This document shows, one piece after another, positions 37,076 through 46,741 of a stretch of DNA of 64,000 nt. Source of the stretch: Erysipelotrichaceae bacterium 66202529 (GTDB taxonomy: Bacteria > Bacillota_I > Bacilli_A > Erysipelotrichales > Erysipelotrichaceae); NCBI GenBank assembly GCA_017161075.1, contig CP046174.1:3224001-3288000 (forward strand). Reading direction: 5' to 3'. The notes below the pieces were generated by a model, which worked only from the letters and a program-made list of their open reading frames with translations, ran no database searches and had not been told where the DNA came from. Both the position numbers and the translations under genes were made by a program. Positions within the stretch are counted from its first letter, which is position 1; every line of letters begins with the position of its first letter.

Positions 37076-37138
37076 CGAAGGGGCACAAACAAGGGAAATA
37101 CAAAAAATAGTCTTTCTCATAAGATGTTATTTGATATT

Positions 37139-37186
37139 TAAAAGGCAGTGCAAATTCATACTCTGACATTTTCACTGCCTTTTTGA
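37139..37186 (-). terminator. Bidirectional terminator after the histidine kinase
   Basis: Stem AAAGGCAGTG/CACTGCCTTT (37141-37150, 37173-37182) with A/T runs on both sides; about 90 bases beyond the kinase stop on the minus strand. Confidence 0.8.
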
Positions 37187-37275
37187 AATCCTAAAATACT
37201 TTAGAACCTATCTCAATCATCTTAAAACTCTACGTTAATTTAGAGAGCATTTTTTCTTCCTACTGTGACGAATGT

Positions 37276-39396
37276 TCAATCATTTATCAGCGGAAATTCA
37301 ACAATCGCCTTAAACAAGTCCCCGTCTGTTTCAATACGGAAGCTTCCCTTCATCGCCTCTGTAAAGCTCTTGGCGATTGCCAGTCCAAGCCCGCTGCCGC
37401 CATCATGCCGAGATTTATCTCCCCGAACGAAGCGGTCAACGATATCATCCGCATCAAAATTCAGCGGTTCCCTCGAAATGTTTTTACATTCAATGCGCAC
37501 CTGATCCTTTACCTGCCGGATATCGATATAGACACGGGTATGCGCCAATGCATAATGATGAATATTGATAAACAGATTTTCAAATATACGAAAAGCCTTA
37601 TTTCCATCCAGCATAACACTTACCTGCTTCAAATCATGACGGTTCCATACAACCTCTAACTGCCGCTCCTGCAACAGCTCACTGCACTCTGCCTGAACCT
37701 GCTCCACAAGTGCAATGATATCCAATTCTACCATATCCAGCTGAATATTCCCGCTGTTTGCCTTACTAACCTCAAACAGATCCTCCATCAGGATATGCAG
37801 ACGCCTTGCATACTGATCCAGCATACTGACATATTCCTTTCGCTGTTCTTCGCTGATGCCCTCCTGCTGCAGAAGCTCCACATAGTTGCGGATACCAGTC
37901 AGCGGTGTTTTCAAATCATGAGATACATTACTGATCAATTCCGTTTTCATATTCTGAGACTTGGTTTCCTCCTGTACTGCTTTCTCAAAGCCTGTACGGA
38001 TTTCAGAAAACTCATCCTTCAAGGCATTAAATATCCCCACATCCGCAGGCAGCTCTGTCTGAAAATTTCCTTCCTTCAGCTCCTGTGACTGCTTCAACAG
38101 GATTTCGTAATCGCTTTGTATGCTGTTCAATTTCTGCTTCAGCCACATAAAGAGAGCAAATCCATAAAGAATAGCCAGAAACATTCCAAACCACCAGAAC
38201 AGACACAGTACCATCATGATGGCAATCTGCAGCAGCATAAACTTCAACAGGCATCGCGTTGCATCATCCTTCAAATCAATATCCGCTAAGCTGTCGATAT
38301 GGCGATGAATACCGCTAACCATGCTTCCTACCAGCGTATCCTCCCTGAGGAATCTCCAGAAGCCCTTAACAAAGATATACTTTATCTCAAACAGAGCGAT
38401 ACTGACCATTAGGAAGAACAGCATCCAGCAAACAAGATTTGCCAAAAACAGCAGCTGCTGCGGCATCATGATGTGATACTCGTTCAATACACTCAGCAAA
38501 GTACCACTGATCGTTGCTCCGCTTAATGCCAGAACACCAGCTGTTCCCATGGTGATACCGGTTGCCAGAAGGATAAACAGAATTCCGAATTTCACTTTTT
38601 TAAAGGTTAAAAACGGATTCACTTCCTCGACAATCGAAATCGGATAAAACAGCAGGTACAGAATCAACAGCAAGGTTCCAATCAACGCCGCAATAACGGA
38701 AAACTGTGTATAATTTGTCCAGTCATAAACCGTACGTGCAATGACTCCCTGATCCTTAACAACCTTCTCCGGTATACGGAACATAATCTTCATTTGTCTG
38801 GGATTCTGAATAACCACCTGAGACTGCGTAAATTTTTCATCATTCACCTGATATGTGACGATGTTCCCCTTTTCCTGTGTTACATCAAAATAATGCAGAT
38901 ATTGTGTCAGCGATTGCGTCTGGAAATCCAAATCATCGAAATCACCAAATATTTTTGGATTCCCTTCCTTATCATACTCAATCAAACCATACAACAGACT
39001 GCTTGTACGAAGCTCCTCCTGTGACATGTCTCTCAGACGTTTATCTCCATACTCTTTTCCGCTTTTTAAATCCTTGATATAATATTGAAAATTGTTATCC
39101 TTCTTCAACTCCAGATAGCTTTTCGCAAAGTTCTCCTTCAAATCGTTGGTAATCATACTTTTCATATAATCCGGAAGCCCGGAATCAAATTTCACGATTT
39201 CGTCATTCGGACGCACTGACTGCGCCATTCCACGCACTGTTTCCTGTATTTGATTTTCCAGATACCACGTAACAGCCTGTTTCCCGGAACGGCCAAGCTC
39301 CTGAATCTGGTCATTTCTGTAAACAGAACAAATTGCGAAGCTCATTACGGTAAGCAATGCAATGAACGATGTGAGAAATATATTTTTTTTCTTCAT
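37276..39396 (-). CDS. Membrane sensor histidine kinase
   Basis: A 706-residue kinase. The first transmembrane segment is at about 8-24, then an extracellular sensor part of about 200 residues, then a cluster of hydrophobic segments from about 230 to 410. A HAMP-like linker follows, then HisKA with phospho-accepting H493 in NVSHDLKTPLTG, and HATPase_c at the C-terminus (DDIVDRFVRGDKS; GGSGLGLAIAKS). It partners the response regulator upstream, 13 bases away. The sensor part is not recognised and the stimulus is unknown; multi-segment kinases of this build often sense envelope stress. Confidence 0.92.
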   Translation of the reverse strand: MKKKNIFLTSFIALLTVMSFAICSVYRNDQIQELGRSGKQAVTWYLENQIQETVRGMAQSVRPNDEIVKFDSGLPDYMKSMITNDLKENFAKSYLELKKDNNFQYYIKDLKSGKEYGDKRLRDMSQEELRTSSLLYGLIEYDKEGNPKIFGDFDDLDFQTQSLTQYLHYFDVTQEKGNIVTYQVNDEKFTQSQVVIQNPRQMKIMFRIPEKVVKDQGVIARTVYDWTNYTQFSVIAALIGTLLLILYLLFYPISIVEEVNPFLTFKKVKFGILFILLATGITMGTAGVLALSGATISGTLLSVLNEYHIMMPQQLLFLANLVCWMLFFLMVSIALFEIKYIFVKGFWRFLREDTLVGSMVSGIHRHIDSLADIDLKDDATRCLLKFMLLQIAIMMVLCLFWWFGMFLAILYGFALFMWLKQKLNSIQSDYEILLKQSQELKEGNFQTELPADVGIFNALKDEFSEIRTGFEKAVQEETKSQNMKTELISNVSHDLKTPLTGIRNYVELLQQEGISEEQRKEYVSMLDQYARRLHILMEDLFEVSKANSGNIQLDMVELDIIALVEQVQAECSELLQERQLEVVWNRHDLKQVSVMLDGNKAFRIFENLFINIHHYALAHTRVYIDIRQVKDQVRIECKNISREPLNFDADDIVDRFVRGDKSRHDGGSGLGLAIAKSFTEAMKGSFRIETDGDLFKAIVEFPLIND

Positions 39397-39409
39397 AGAA
39401 CCACCTGCT

Positions 39410-40120
39410 TTATTTTTCTATTTTATAGCCGATTCCCCAAACTACCTTTAGATACCGCGGATGCTTGGGATCCAGCTCGATTTTTTCTCTCAGCTTACGG
39501 ATATGCACCATAACGGTTTCTGTATTGATTGCCTCTTCATTCCAAACCGCCTCATAAATCTGCTGAGCAGAGAATACCCGTCCGGGATGCTTCATCAGCA
39601 GCTCCAGAATCATAAATTCCTTTGGACGCAGCTTCACCGGCACATCATCCACAAGGACCTCCTTTGTCGTACTGTTCAATGTTAGAGCATCTATACAATA
39701 AATTTCCTCTTCACTCTTGAGCGTGGAGGACGCATGCTCCTTCAGCAGTAAAATCTGTTCATAGCGGCGCAGCTGACTGCGGACACGGGCCAGTAGCTCC
39801 ATAGAGCCAAACGGCTTTGTGATATAATCATCCGCTCCGATATTCAAACCTGTTATTTTATCGATATCCTCGGATTTTGCACTCAGAAATATGATAGGAA
39901 AATCGTATTTTTTTCGTATTTCCATCGTCATCGTGATGCCATCCATCACCGGCATCATGATATCCACAACAGCTAAATGAATCGTTTCTCTGTTCGCAAT
40001 TTCCAAGCCCTCTTGTCCATTTTCTGCCAGAAACACATGATATCCCTGATTTTTCAAATAAATCTGTATTGCTTCCCGTATTCCCTTTTCGTCTTCTACA
40101 ACGAGTATTGTATGATCCAT
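39410..40120 (-). CDS. OmpR/PhoB-family response regulator
   Basis: A 236-residue regulator with a receiver domain (acidic pocket E9, D10; phospho-acceptor D53 in VVDIMMPVMDG; Lys in DDYITKPFG) and a winged-helix DNA-binding domain from about 140 (LRPKEFMILELLMKHPGRVFS; TVMVHIRKLREKIE). It lies first in the pair with the kinase. The start at 40120 has AGAGGGAG about ten bases upstream; an in-frame GTG at 40129 is less likely. The receiver resembles that of VanR-type regulators but target genes cannot be read. Confidence 0.93.
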   Translation of the reverse strand: MDHTILVVEDEKGIREAIQIYLKNQGYHVFLAENGQEGLEIANRETIHLAVVDIMMPVMDGITMTMEIRKKYDFPIIFLSAKSEDIDKITGLNIGADDYITKPFGSMELLARVRSQLRRYEQILLLKEHASSTLKSEEEIYCIDALTLNSTTKEVLVDDVPVKLRPKEFMILELLMKHPGRVFSAQQIYEAVWNEEAINTETVMVHIRKLREKIELDPKHPRYLKVVWGIGYKIEK

Positions 40121-40662
40121 AGCGTTCACTCCCTCTTACTATGTGTTATTGTACTATATTCCAGACGATTCTTCCATGTTATGCAGTAGAAACCCCAGAA
40201 AGGTTGTGACTGCGCAAAAGGTACAGATAATAAATTCTAACATAAAGCCGTTTCCTCCTTTCTTTTTTGCAAGCAGTATTACCAATACCAGCTAAAACAA
40301 CGATCATGATATTCTTTGGCGCTTACCATCAGATACAAGGTGCAGCAGCTGTTTTCTTTTTCTGCGTTCGTCAAATATTCCTGCTGCCTTACTCTCAAAA
40401 ATGAAATATTTTTTCTTGTCATCATTCCCCTTCTTTACATTATCCATTATGCCTGCGATTTCTTATCATATAGGATACCTAATTCTTAAACTTTTCTAAA
40501 TTGTTTACAGACTGCATGTATCAGAGCTTACGGATATGCAGCATATGTATGCTTTCTATTATGTTTCCTTTATGATCTGCAGGCTTCAAGCTACTACATT
40601 TATAATAAGTATCTTTGTTTTGTATATACATCACTTTATTTTTCAGGAGTGGTATGGCAACA
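40121..40662. other. Gene-free intergenic stretch
   Basis: Upstream region of the two-component genes; no credible gene found. Confidence 0.4.
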
Positions 40663-40706
40663 TAAAAACAGCATCCAAAGAGCATAAGCTTCAGATGCCT
40701 GTTTCA
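40663..40706 (-). terminator. Terminator after the HD-domain gene
   Basis: On the minus strand AAACAGGCATC pairs with GATGCTGTTT (one bulged G) and is followed by TTTTTAT. It lies about 40 bases beyond the HD gene stop. Confidence 0.65.
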
Positions 40707-40740
40707 TTTCATTTGTAAATCACGATGCTTATGGAAAACA

Positions 40741-41523
40741 TTAAGATTCCCTGTTTATCCTATCCTGCATATAGTGTAACGCATGATTTCTGGCCGCTTG
40801 AACAGCACGGTGTGTTTGTGAATCACAAAACTGATACCGATCTGCCATTTGCTCGATATAACGGTTCTTTAAAACGATTGATAAGCCATATACAGTATGG
40901 TAATCAAAAACAAATGCCATATGTGAAAGCAGAATATCGACATGTGTCCTTCGTTTTGCCGATGAAACAGGGCGACAGCTCATAAAGTCCTGAAGCACCT
41001 CTGATGTGATATGTTCCTGCAACAGCTGCTCTTTTCTGCATAGATAGACGTTTTCTTCCTTTTCCATCAGATTGACACGAAAAATATCCGTTTTATCTGC
41101 ATCACGCAGTATAGCGGCCTGCAGTGTCTCCTGCTCACTTAATCCCTTTGGCAGCTCGTATTTGTTATGATATGAAATCGCATGCAGAATGAGCGTCCTT
41201 TGTCTGGAATCATCACAGAACAGCGGCAGCAGCTTTTGTTTCTGTAAAATACGCACACCAAGAGCAGCATGGTCTACGCTTTTAGCATCAAGAAATGTAC
41301 CATACTGCTTCAGCTGTTCAAATCTGCCAATATCATGCAGCAGTCCAATCAACTCCGCCAGCTCCACATCTTCCTGTGAACAGCTCTGATGCACTGCCAG
41401 CTCCTTAGCAATCTCGGCAACCTTATAGGAATGTACAATTTTCAATGCGATACGCTCATCACGGATATCGTATGCTCCAACATAGTCCTGAAACTGCTGC
41501 CTTGCCTTTTTTATATCAATCAT
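40741..41523 (-). CDS. HD-domain phosphohydrolase
   Basis: A 260-residue HD-domain protein: first metal His in VHSYKVAEIAKEL near 31, the HD pair in GLLHDIGRFEQ near 61-63, a later His in HAISYHNK, and the closing Asp in LRDADKTDIFR. These enzymes hydrolyse nucleotides or phosphate esters; substrate unknown. It is last in a run of four minus-strand genes (two ThrE-type proteins, U32, HD) and starts 53 bases after the U32 stop. Confidence 0.85.
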   Translation of the reverse strand: MIDIKKARQQFQDYVGAYDIRDERIALKIVHSYKVAEIAKELAVHQSCSQEDVELAELIGLLHDIGRFEQLKQYGTFLDAKSVDHAALGVRILQKQKLLPLFCDDSRQRTLILHAISYHNKYELPKGLSEQETLQAAILRDADKTDIFRVNLMEKEENVYLCRKEQLLQEHITSEVLQDFMSCRPVSSAKRRTHVDILLSHMAFVFDYHTVYGLSIVLKNRYIEQMADRYQFCDSQTHRAVQAARNHALHYMQDRINRES

Positions 41524-41576
41524 ACAAATCCTCCCTCAGCACATACATCATACAAGAGCTTAAATAATGATATTCC

Positions 41577-43883
41577 CTATGCATGCTGCAGCTGCTTCCT
41601 GCAGGCCTTTAAAATATCATGACAGGTATGGGAATCCTCCACCGTGAAGGTGCATAGGAAATGCCTTATTCCCTGCTTCTTCGCTTCCTGTATTTCGTCT
41701 ATGCGGTTGCGTATTTCATAATGCAGAATATGAGTGCGGCAGTCATCATCACATAAAATCGGATAGCGGTGCTTCTTCATATCGACAAGCGCATAGCTTG
41801 CACTTCCCCTGCACGCGCCGCAGTGACGTGTTGTGCTGTTACATACAACAGCGTTAATGGGACAATATTCGCTCAGCATCAGCTCATCTCTGCTGTATAC
41901 GGTATAAAGGAAGGGGGCATCAATTCCATATTGACTGCGAAAGCATTCTTTAATTTTTATGCAATCCTGGAAGCTGCTCTCCAGAGAAAACGTAACTCCC
42001 GCAGCACCATGTGCGAACAGAAATGCAGCGGTATGAGAATTGATCATATTCAAAGAGGTATCACATACAAAGTCCTGCTTACAGCTTAATCCCCCGGTTT
42101 CCTGTATCATGGAAAGGGATGAGGAATATACGCCCTTCATGACTCTTGGCGTACGTAGAAATACGTGTTCTCTATCTGCATACGCTTCATACAATTTGTT
42201 GCTTTCCACAAATACCATTTCAATTCCTTCATCCAGACAGGCATTCAGCTGTTCTTCGGTATGTACGATAGCACAGAGTGCGGGAAGCTCTGCCTTTTCC
42301 TTTAGCATCACATTAGGCTTCATTTCAATACGGCGGTCTTTATGCCAGATTTTCCGTTCCTCCTCCATACGTGAAAGTGCCATACGCCGCATCTGATTGA
42401 TTTCTTTGATTGGCAGGATTCCCTGGGCATCCAAATGATAGGAAATGTGTGCAAATACAAACGGTGTATCTCCGCTTTTTTTCAGCTGTGCATTGATGCG
42501 TTCCTCCTGCAGCGGCGTCTTCCTGGCTGCTTCACAAGCTGACTCACTTCTTACACAGACGGTTCTTCCCTCCAGATCCATGATTTCCAAAATCGCCGGC
42601 TTGCCAATCTGCATCGTAAATTGACCATAAATTTCAAGCTTACGCACGAAGCCTTCATAGCTTTTCTGCAATTCCCGCAGCTGCTGCGTATCACTTGTTT
42701 TCAGTACTTTACTACCCTTGGATATCTCCTCCGTCTTATCCAGCTCTACAATATCCTGTGCATCTGCGTGATTCACAAGCAGACCGTTTTTATATAGAAA
42801 GTTCACTTTGAATCCGATATCCCTGCCATCCTGTAAGATACGGATACCATCTCCCTGATGAAGCGCTCTGCTTAGGCGGATTCCTATTTTATCTCTGCTC
42901 ACCTTCACAACCGTACCGATTTCAACACCGATATGGTTGGGGCGTATGGGATTCATCAGCTGTGGCCCGTAATTATGAAACAGATGTCCCTGTGTAAACT
43001 CACGATTGAAGATTTTCTTCATTTGAAGCTCCACTGCCTCATCATAGGAAAACGCTTGCCCCTCGTAATATGCGTCAATAGCCTTGCGGTACAATGACAC
43101 CATCAGCGCCACGTATTCCGGACGCTTCATGCGGCCTTCTATTTTAAAGGATGCAATACCTGCTTCAATCAGCTCCGGCACCCTCTGCAAAGTATTCATA
43201 TCTTTTGGACTTAATAGATATTCTCCCTTACCGTTGAAAAGCTTAGTTTCCTTTCCATCCTGTTGTTCCAGCTGATACCGCATCCGGCAGTTTTGCGCAC
43301 ATTCTCCACGATTTCCACTTCGATGCAGTGTCAAAGCACTCATCAGGCACTGTCCGCTGTAGGATACGCACAATGCCCCCTGCACAAACACCTCCAGATC
43401 AACACCAAGTTCCGCATATTCCCGTATTTCCTCTACCGATGTTTCTCTTGGTACTACGACTCGACTAGCACCGCAGGCTTCCATGAAGCGAATCCCCTGT
43501 GGATTATGGATATGCATCTGAGTGGAGGCATGCAGCTCCATATCCGGAAAACGCTCATGCAAAACGGAAAAAAGTCCCAGATCCTGTATAATCACAGCAT
43601 CCACATCATGCGCATACAGAAATTGCACATAAGCAACACAGTCGTCAAATTCCTCCTCACGAATCAGTGTATTAACAGTGACAAATACGCGTACGCCATA
43701 TACATGAGCATAGGCGATCGCTTCTATTAGCTCTTCTTCATCAAAATTATTTGCGAAGGCTCTTGCGCCAAACATACTACCGCCCAGATATACCGCATCA
43801 CAGCCGTTCTGCACCGCTGCACGAAGTGCTTCCATAGAGCCGGCAGGAGCCAGCAATTCTACTTTCTTTTCAGCGTTCCACAT
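41577..43883 (-). CDS. U32 family peptidase-like protein, RlhA/TrhP-related
   Basis: A 768-residue U32 protein. N-terminal core is ELLAPAGSMEALRAAVQNG then GCDAVYLGG, followed by HASTQMHIHNPQG. The conserved cysteine cluster of the family is visible (CVSYSGQCLMSALTLHRSGN then CAQNCRMRY). A C-terminal part (about 380 onward) resembles the DUF3656 collagenase-like region. Relatives hydroxylate tRNA or rRNA bases with prephenate as co-substrate, so an RNA-modifying role is more likely than proteolysis. Overlaps the upstream ThrE-like gene by 14 bases. Confidence 0.88.
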   Translation of the reverse strand: MWNAEKKVELLAPAGSMEALRAAVQNGCDAVYLGGSMFGARAFANNFDEEELIEAIAYAHVYGVRVFVTVNTLIREEEFDDCVAYVQFLYAHDVDAVIIQDLGLFSVLHERFPDMELHASTQMHIHNPQGIRFMEACGASRVVVPRETSVEEIREYAELGVDLEVFVQGALCVSYSGQCLMSALTLHRSGNRGECAQNCRMRYQLEQQDGKETKLFNGKGEYLLSPKDMNTLQRVPELIEAGIASFKIEGRMKRPEYVALMVSLYRKAIDAYYEGQAFSYDEAVELQMKKIFNREFTQGHLFHNYGPQLMNPIRPNHIGVEIGTVVKVSRDKIGIRLSRALHQGDGIRILQDGRDIGFKVNFLYKNGLLVNHADAQDIVELDKTEEISKGSKVLKTSDTQQLRELQKSYEGFVRKLEIYGQFTMQIGKPAILEIMDLEGRTVCVRSESACEAARKTPLQEERINAQLKKSGDTPFVFAHISYHLDAQGILPIKEINQMRRMALSRMEEERKIWHKDRRIEMKPNVMLKEKAELPALCAIVHTEEQLNACLDEGIEMVFVESNKLYEAYADREHVFLRTPRVMKGVYSSSLSMIQETGGLSCKQDFVCDTSLNMINSHTAAFLFAHGAAGVTFSLESSFQDCIKIKECFRSQYGIDAPFLYTVYSRDELMLSEYCPINAVVCNSTTRHCGACRGSASYALVDMKKHRYPILCDDDCRTHILHYEIRNRIDEIQEAKKQGIRHFLCTFTVEDSHTCHDILKACRKQLQHA

Positions 43884-44328
43884 GCTTTCTCACACTCCTT
43901 CTTTCCGGTTTGAAAATTGCTTTCATAATCGTTGATACTACAAGAATCCCCAGGGCAAGCACCCCGGCGATGGTAAGGGTATCCAGACCGATTGTCAGCG
44001 CCTGCATGACATCTCCTTCGATTGCTTTCAGCATTGTCCGATACATACCGCCACCGGGAACCAGAGGAATCAGCGCACAGATTATAAAGGTGGTAACCGG
44101 AGTCTTACAGATACGGGCAAATATTTCAGAGTATAATGACAAGGCAACGGAGCCTAAAAACATCGCAGTTAATTCTCCACATCCCACAATAAGTGAAGCA
44201 TGATAAACAACACCCCCGATGGAACCGGCTATTCCTGCCAGAATCAGCTTACTGCCCCGTATATTAAACATTACCCCAAAGCCTAAAGAGGCAAAAAAGG
44301 AGGCAATCAACATTTTCATCAAATACAT
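43870..44328 (-). CDS. Threonine/serine exporter, small ThrE-type subunit (YjjB-like)
   Basis: A 152-residue membrane protein with about four hydrophobic segments (IASFFASLGFGVMFNI; LILAGIAGSIGGVVYHA; ICALIPLVPGGGMY; LGILVVSTIMKAI). It matches the C-terminal half of ThrE, here encoded separately like YjjB, and follows the YjjP-like half directly. The pair probably forms one exporter for small amino acids or dicarboxylates; substrate not readable. Confidence 0.85.
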   Translation of the reverse strand: MYLMKMLIASFFASLGFGVMFNIRGSKLILAGIAGSIGGVVYHASLIVGCGELTAMFLGSVALSLYSEIFARICKTPVTTFIICALIPLVPGGGMYRTMLKAIEGDVMQALTIGLDTLTIAGVLALGILVVSTIMKAIFKPERRSVRKHVER

Positions 44329-44329
44329 C

Positions 44330-45097
44330 CTACATACCTCCGCTCAGTCCGATGGACATGGATAAAACAACACCGATACCCACTGCTATAGCAATAGCTA
44401 CCAGAAATGCCTCTGTCGCTCTGGCTACACCGGACAGATAATCGCCGGACACCGTATCCCGGATGGCATTGGTAATGGCTAGTCCAGGAACCAGAAGCAT
44501 GATACTGGATATGATTAAAATATCCACATCTGTCTGCGGACAAAGCGCATGTGCAGCTAAAGCCGTTAATGCTCCGATTGCCGCCGCGATCGCATTGGTG
44601 AAAAAACCATGCAGCCCGCGTTGTTCCATAAGCGCACTGACTGCCTTAATTACCAACCCAATCAAAAAGCTTAAAATCGCCTCCATATAGCTGCCGCCAA
44701 AGAAGACAGCGAATCCTCCGGCACTCAATGCCCCGAAAAACAATGTCGTCCAGAAGGAATAGCGGCGCTCCTCTCCAATTCTTTCAAGCCTTTGCGTCAG
44801 CTGATCTATGGTATAGCTACTTCCTGCTGTTTCTCTTGAAAGGCTGTTGATCTTATCAATGCAATTCAAATCAACACCGCGTGTGTGAACACGGAGGATT
44901 TTTGTATGTGTTTTTTTCGCAACCGTAATTGAAAACATAATGCCGGTCGTTGTTACAAAGCTTTGTGCATCCTCCACTTCAGGAAAGCTTTTGCAAAGGC
45001 GTACCATGGTTTCCTCCACACGATAGATTTCTGCACCGCTTTCTATCAAAAGCTTGCCTGCATAGCTGGCCACATCCAGCAGCTGATCTGTATTCAT
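44330..45097 (-). CDS. Threonine/serine exporter, large ThrE-type subunit (YjjP-like)
   Basis: A 255-residue protein of the ThrE N-terminal family. The cytosolic N-part has LLIESGAEIYRVEETM and FVTTTGIMFSI; hydrophobic segments start near 125 (FWTTLFFGALSAGGFAVFF). The IMLLVPGLAITNAIRDTVSGDYLSG block is the family signature. The start at 45097 has GAGGGG seven bases upstream. The next gene begins one base after its stop. Confidence 0.88.
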   Translation of the reverse strand: MNTDQLLDVASYAGKLLIESGAEIYRVEETMVRLCKSFPEVEDAQSFVTTTGIMFSITVAKKTHTKILRVHTRGVDLNCIDKINSLSRETAGSSYTIDQLTQRLERIGEERRYSFWTTLFFGALSAGGFAVFFGGSYMEAILSFLIGLVIKAVSALMEQRGLHGFFTNAIAAAIGALTALAAHALCPQTDVDILIISSIMLLVPGLAITNAIRDTVSGDYLSGVARATEAFLVAIAIAVGIGVVLSMSIGLSGGM

Positions 45098-45234
45098 TTC
45101 ACAACCCCTCAACTTTCCTTTAACAGTATAGCGGATTCAGGCTGAAATTAAAACAGTTTTATAAACAATGTATAAGAAAAAAATACAGGAGGTGTCCGAC
45201 ATAACAATACTGAAAAATTTCTCAGGCAAATAAG

Positions 45235-45263
45235 TTCACCTTTTCAAACATTCTGGGTATACT
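45235..45263 (+). promoter_or_regulatory. Promoter of tpx
   Basis: TTCACC (45235-45240), 17-base spacer, TATACT (45258-45263); the ATG is 26 bases downstream. Confidence 0.65.
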
Positions 45264-45289
45264 ATGTTACAGAAAGCGAGGGTTATCAA

Positions 45290-45781
45290 ATGAATATTAC
45301 CTTTCAGGGAAATCCTGTAACATTACAGAAGGAAGCAGTAAAGATCAACGAGAAAATGCAGCCGTTCACTGCTGTGAAAAATGATATGAGCGAGTTGAAA
45401 AGTGAGGAAACAAGTGGAAAACGTATATTTTTGAGTGTTCCTTCTTTGGATACCGGTGTATGCAGCATGGAGGTCGCAAAGTTTATCAAGTATGCGAAGG
45501 AATTGAAGGATGTAACAGTTTATGCTGTTTCCATGGATCTGCCATTTGCGCTGGATCGCTGGTGTCAGGCAAAGAACAATGAAAATGTTATTACATTAAG
45601 TGATTATAAGTATCATAGCTTCGCAAATGCTACCGCAACTTATGTTGAGGAGCTGGGCCTCCTGACACGTGCTGTATTTATAGTTGATGATGAAAATACA
45701 ATCCGCTATGTGGAATATGTAAATGAAATTACAGAGGAACCAAATTATGATGCAGTTCTTGCCTGTATAAAAGGACTTTAA
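45290..45781 (+). CDS. tpx: Thiol peroxidase
   Basis: A 163-residue atypical 2-Cys peroxiredoxin that reduces H2O2 and organic peroxides using thioredoxin. Peroxidatic C58 sits in VPSLDTGVCSME, resolving C92 in DRWCQAK, the family spacing. It is monocistronic with its own promoter and terminator. Together with the flavodiiron protein elsewhere in the window it gives oxidative protection to an anaerobe. Confidence 0.93.
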   Translation: MNITFQGNPVTLQKEAVKINEKMQPFTAVKNDMSELKSEETSGKRIFLSVPSLDTGVCSMEVAKFIKYAKELKDVTVYAVSMDLPFALDRWCQAKNNENVITLSDYKYHSFANATATYVEELGLLTRAVFIVDDENTIRYVEYVNEITEEPNYDAVLACIKGL

Positions 45782-45909
45782 ATCTGAAGTTTATTTTATG
45801 CTTATGGCGAGCTTTCCAAATCTTACAGAAATCTCATCTAGCTGAATAGAATGGATTCGTGAGAATCTTATATATTTTCGGATACAAGCAGATATGCGGA
45901 TATAACAAA

Positions 45910-45958
45910 AAGAAGAAATAAATGCCCTATGAATGATTAGGAGCTTTATTTCTTTTTT
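45910..45958 (+). terminator. Terminator of tpx
   Basis: AT-rich stem AAGAAATAAA/TTTATTTCTT (45913-45922, 45945-45954) with an inner CCTA/TAGG stem and a T tail. Confidence 0.65.
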
Positions 45959-46148
45959 CATTTTCTATGACACATCTTTTACAAATTATAAAGAAAGCTT
46001 TCTTTTAATTCAGGAATTTCTGGACATGAGTTATCCTAAAAATAGATAAAGGATGATATGTTTTTATATTTGCTATATTTAGATAATTGTATTCTAAAAC
46101 ACTTACCTATATAATAAATTAAAATACTTACGAAAGAAGGAACATTAT

Positions 46149-46646
46149 ATGAATCATGAACGGGTAGATAAAATCAACTATTATCTTGACATTGCCGGAA
46201 CCGTGGCACAGCGAAGCACCTGTCGAAGAAGAAGCTACGGCGCTGTAATCGTAAAAAACGATGAAATTATTTCCACCGGATATGTAGGTGCTCCCCGCGG
46301 GCGTACCAACTGCCTGGATTTGAATCACTGTATCCGTGAAAAGCTGCAAATACCAAGAGGTGAGCGTTATGAATTATGCCGAAGTGTTCATGCAGAGGCG
46401 AATGCTATTATCAGTGCACAAAGAAGTGAAATGCTGGATGCTGACCTCTTTCTGGTAGGCTATGAAGCAGACAGTAAAGAGCTGATCCAGCACTCTAACA
46501 GTTGTTCCATGTGCAAACGGATGATTATCAATGCCGGAATAGCAAGAGTTATCATACGGGATACGCCAACAGAATATCGTATGATTGATGTATATAAAGA
46601 CTGGGTGCTAACGGATGAATCCGTAAACGGGGTGCTCGGATATTAA
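46149..46646 (+). CDS. dCMP deaminase family protein (ComEB-like)
   Basis: A 165-residue zinc deaminase. The zinc site is HAE in RSVHAEANAI near 82 and the CSMCKR pair near 119; a structural Cys/His zinc site is suggested by CLDLNHCIRE. Likely converts dCMP to dUMP for dTTP synthesis; in some Firmicutes the same family is encoded near competence genes, not seen here. AGAAGGA site ahead of the ATG. Confidence 0.9.
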   Translation: MNHERVDKINYYLDIAGTVAQRSTCRRRSYGAVIVKNDEIISTGYVGAPRGRTNCLDLNHCIREKLQIPRGERYELCRSVHAEANAIISAQRSEMLDADLFLVGYEADSKELIQHSNSCSMCKRMIINAGIARVIIRDTPTEYRMIDVYKDWVLTDESVNGVLGY

Positions 46647-46741
46647 ACTCACTGTGTATAACCCAATAAATTTACTTGCACTGCACTTTTCTTTTCCATC
46701 ATTATGCATTACAATTACAGATATAGGAACGAGGCATGCTT

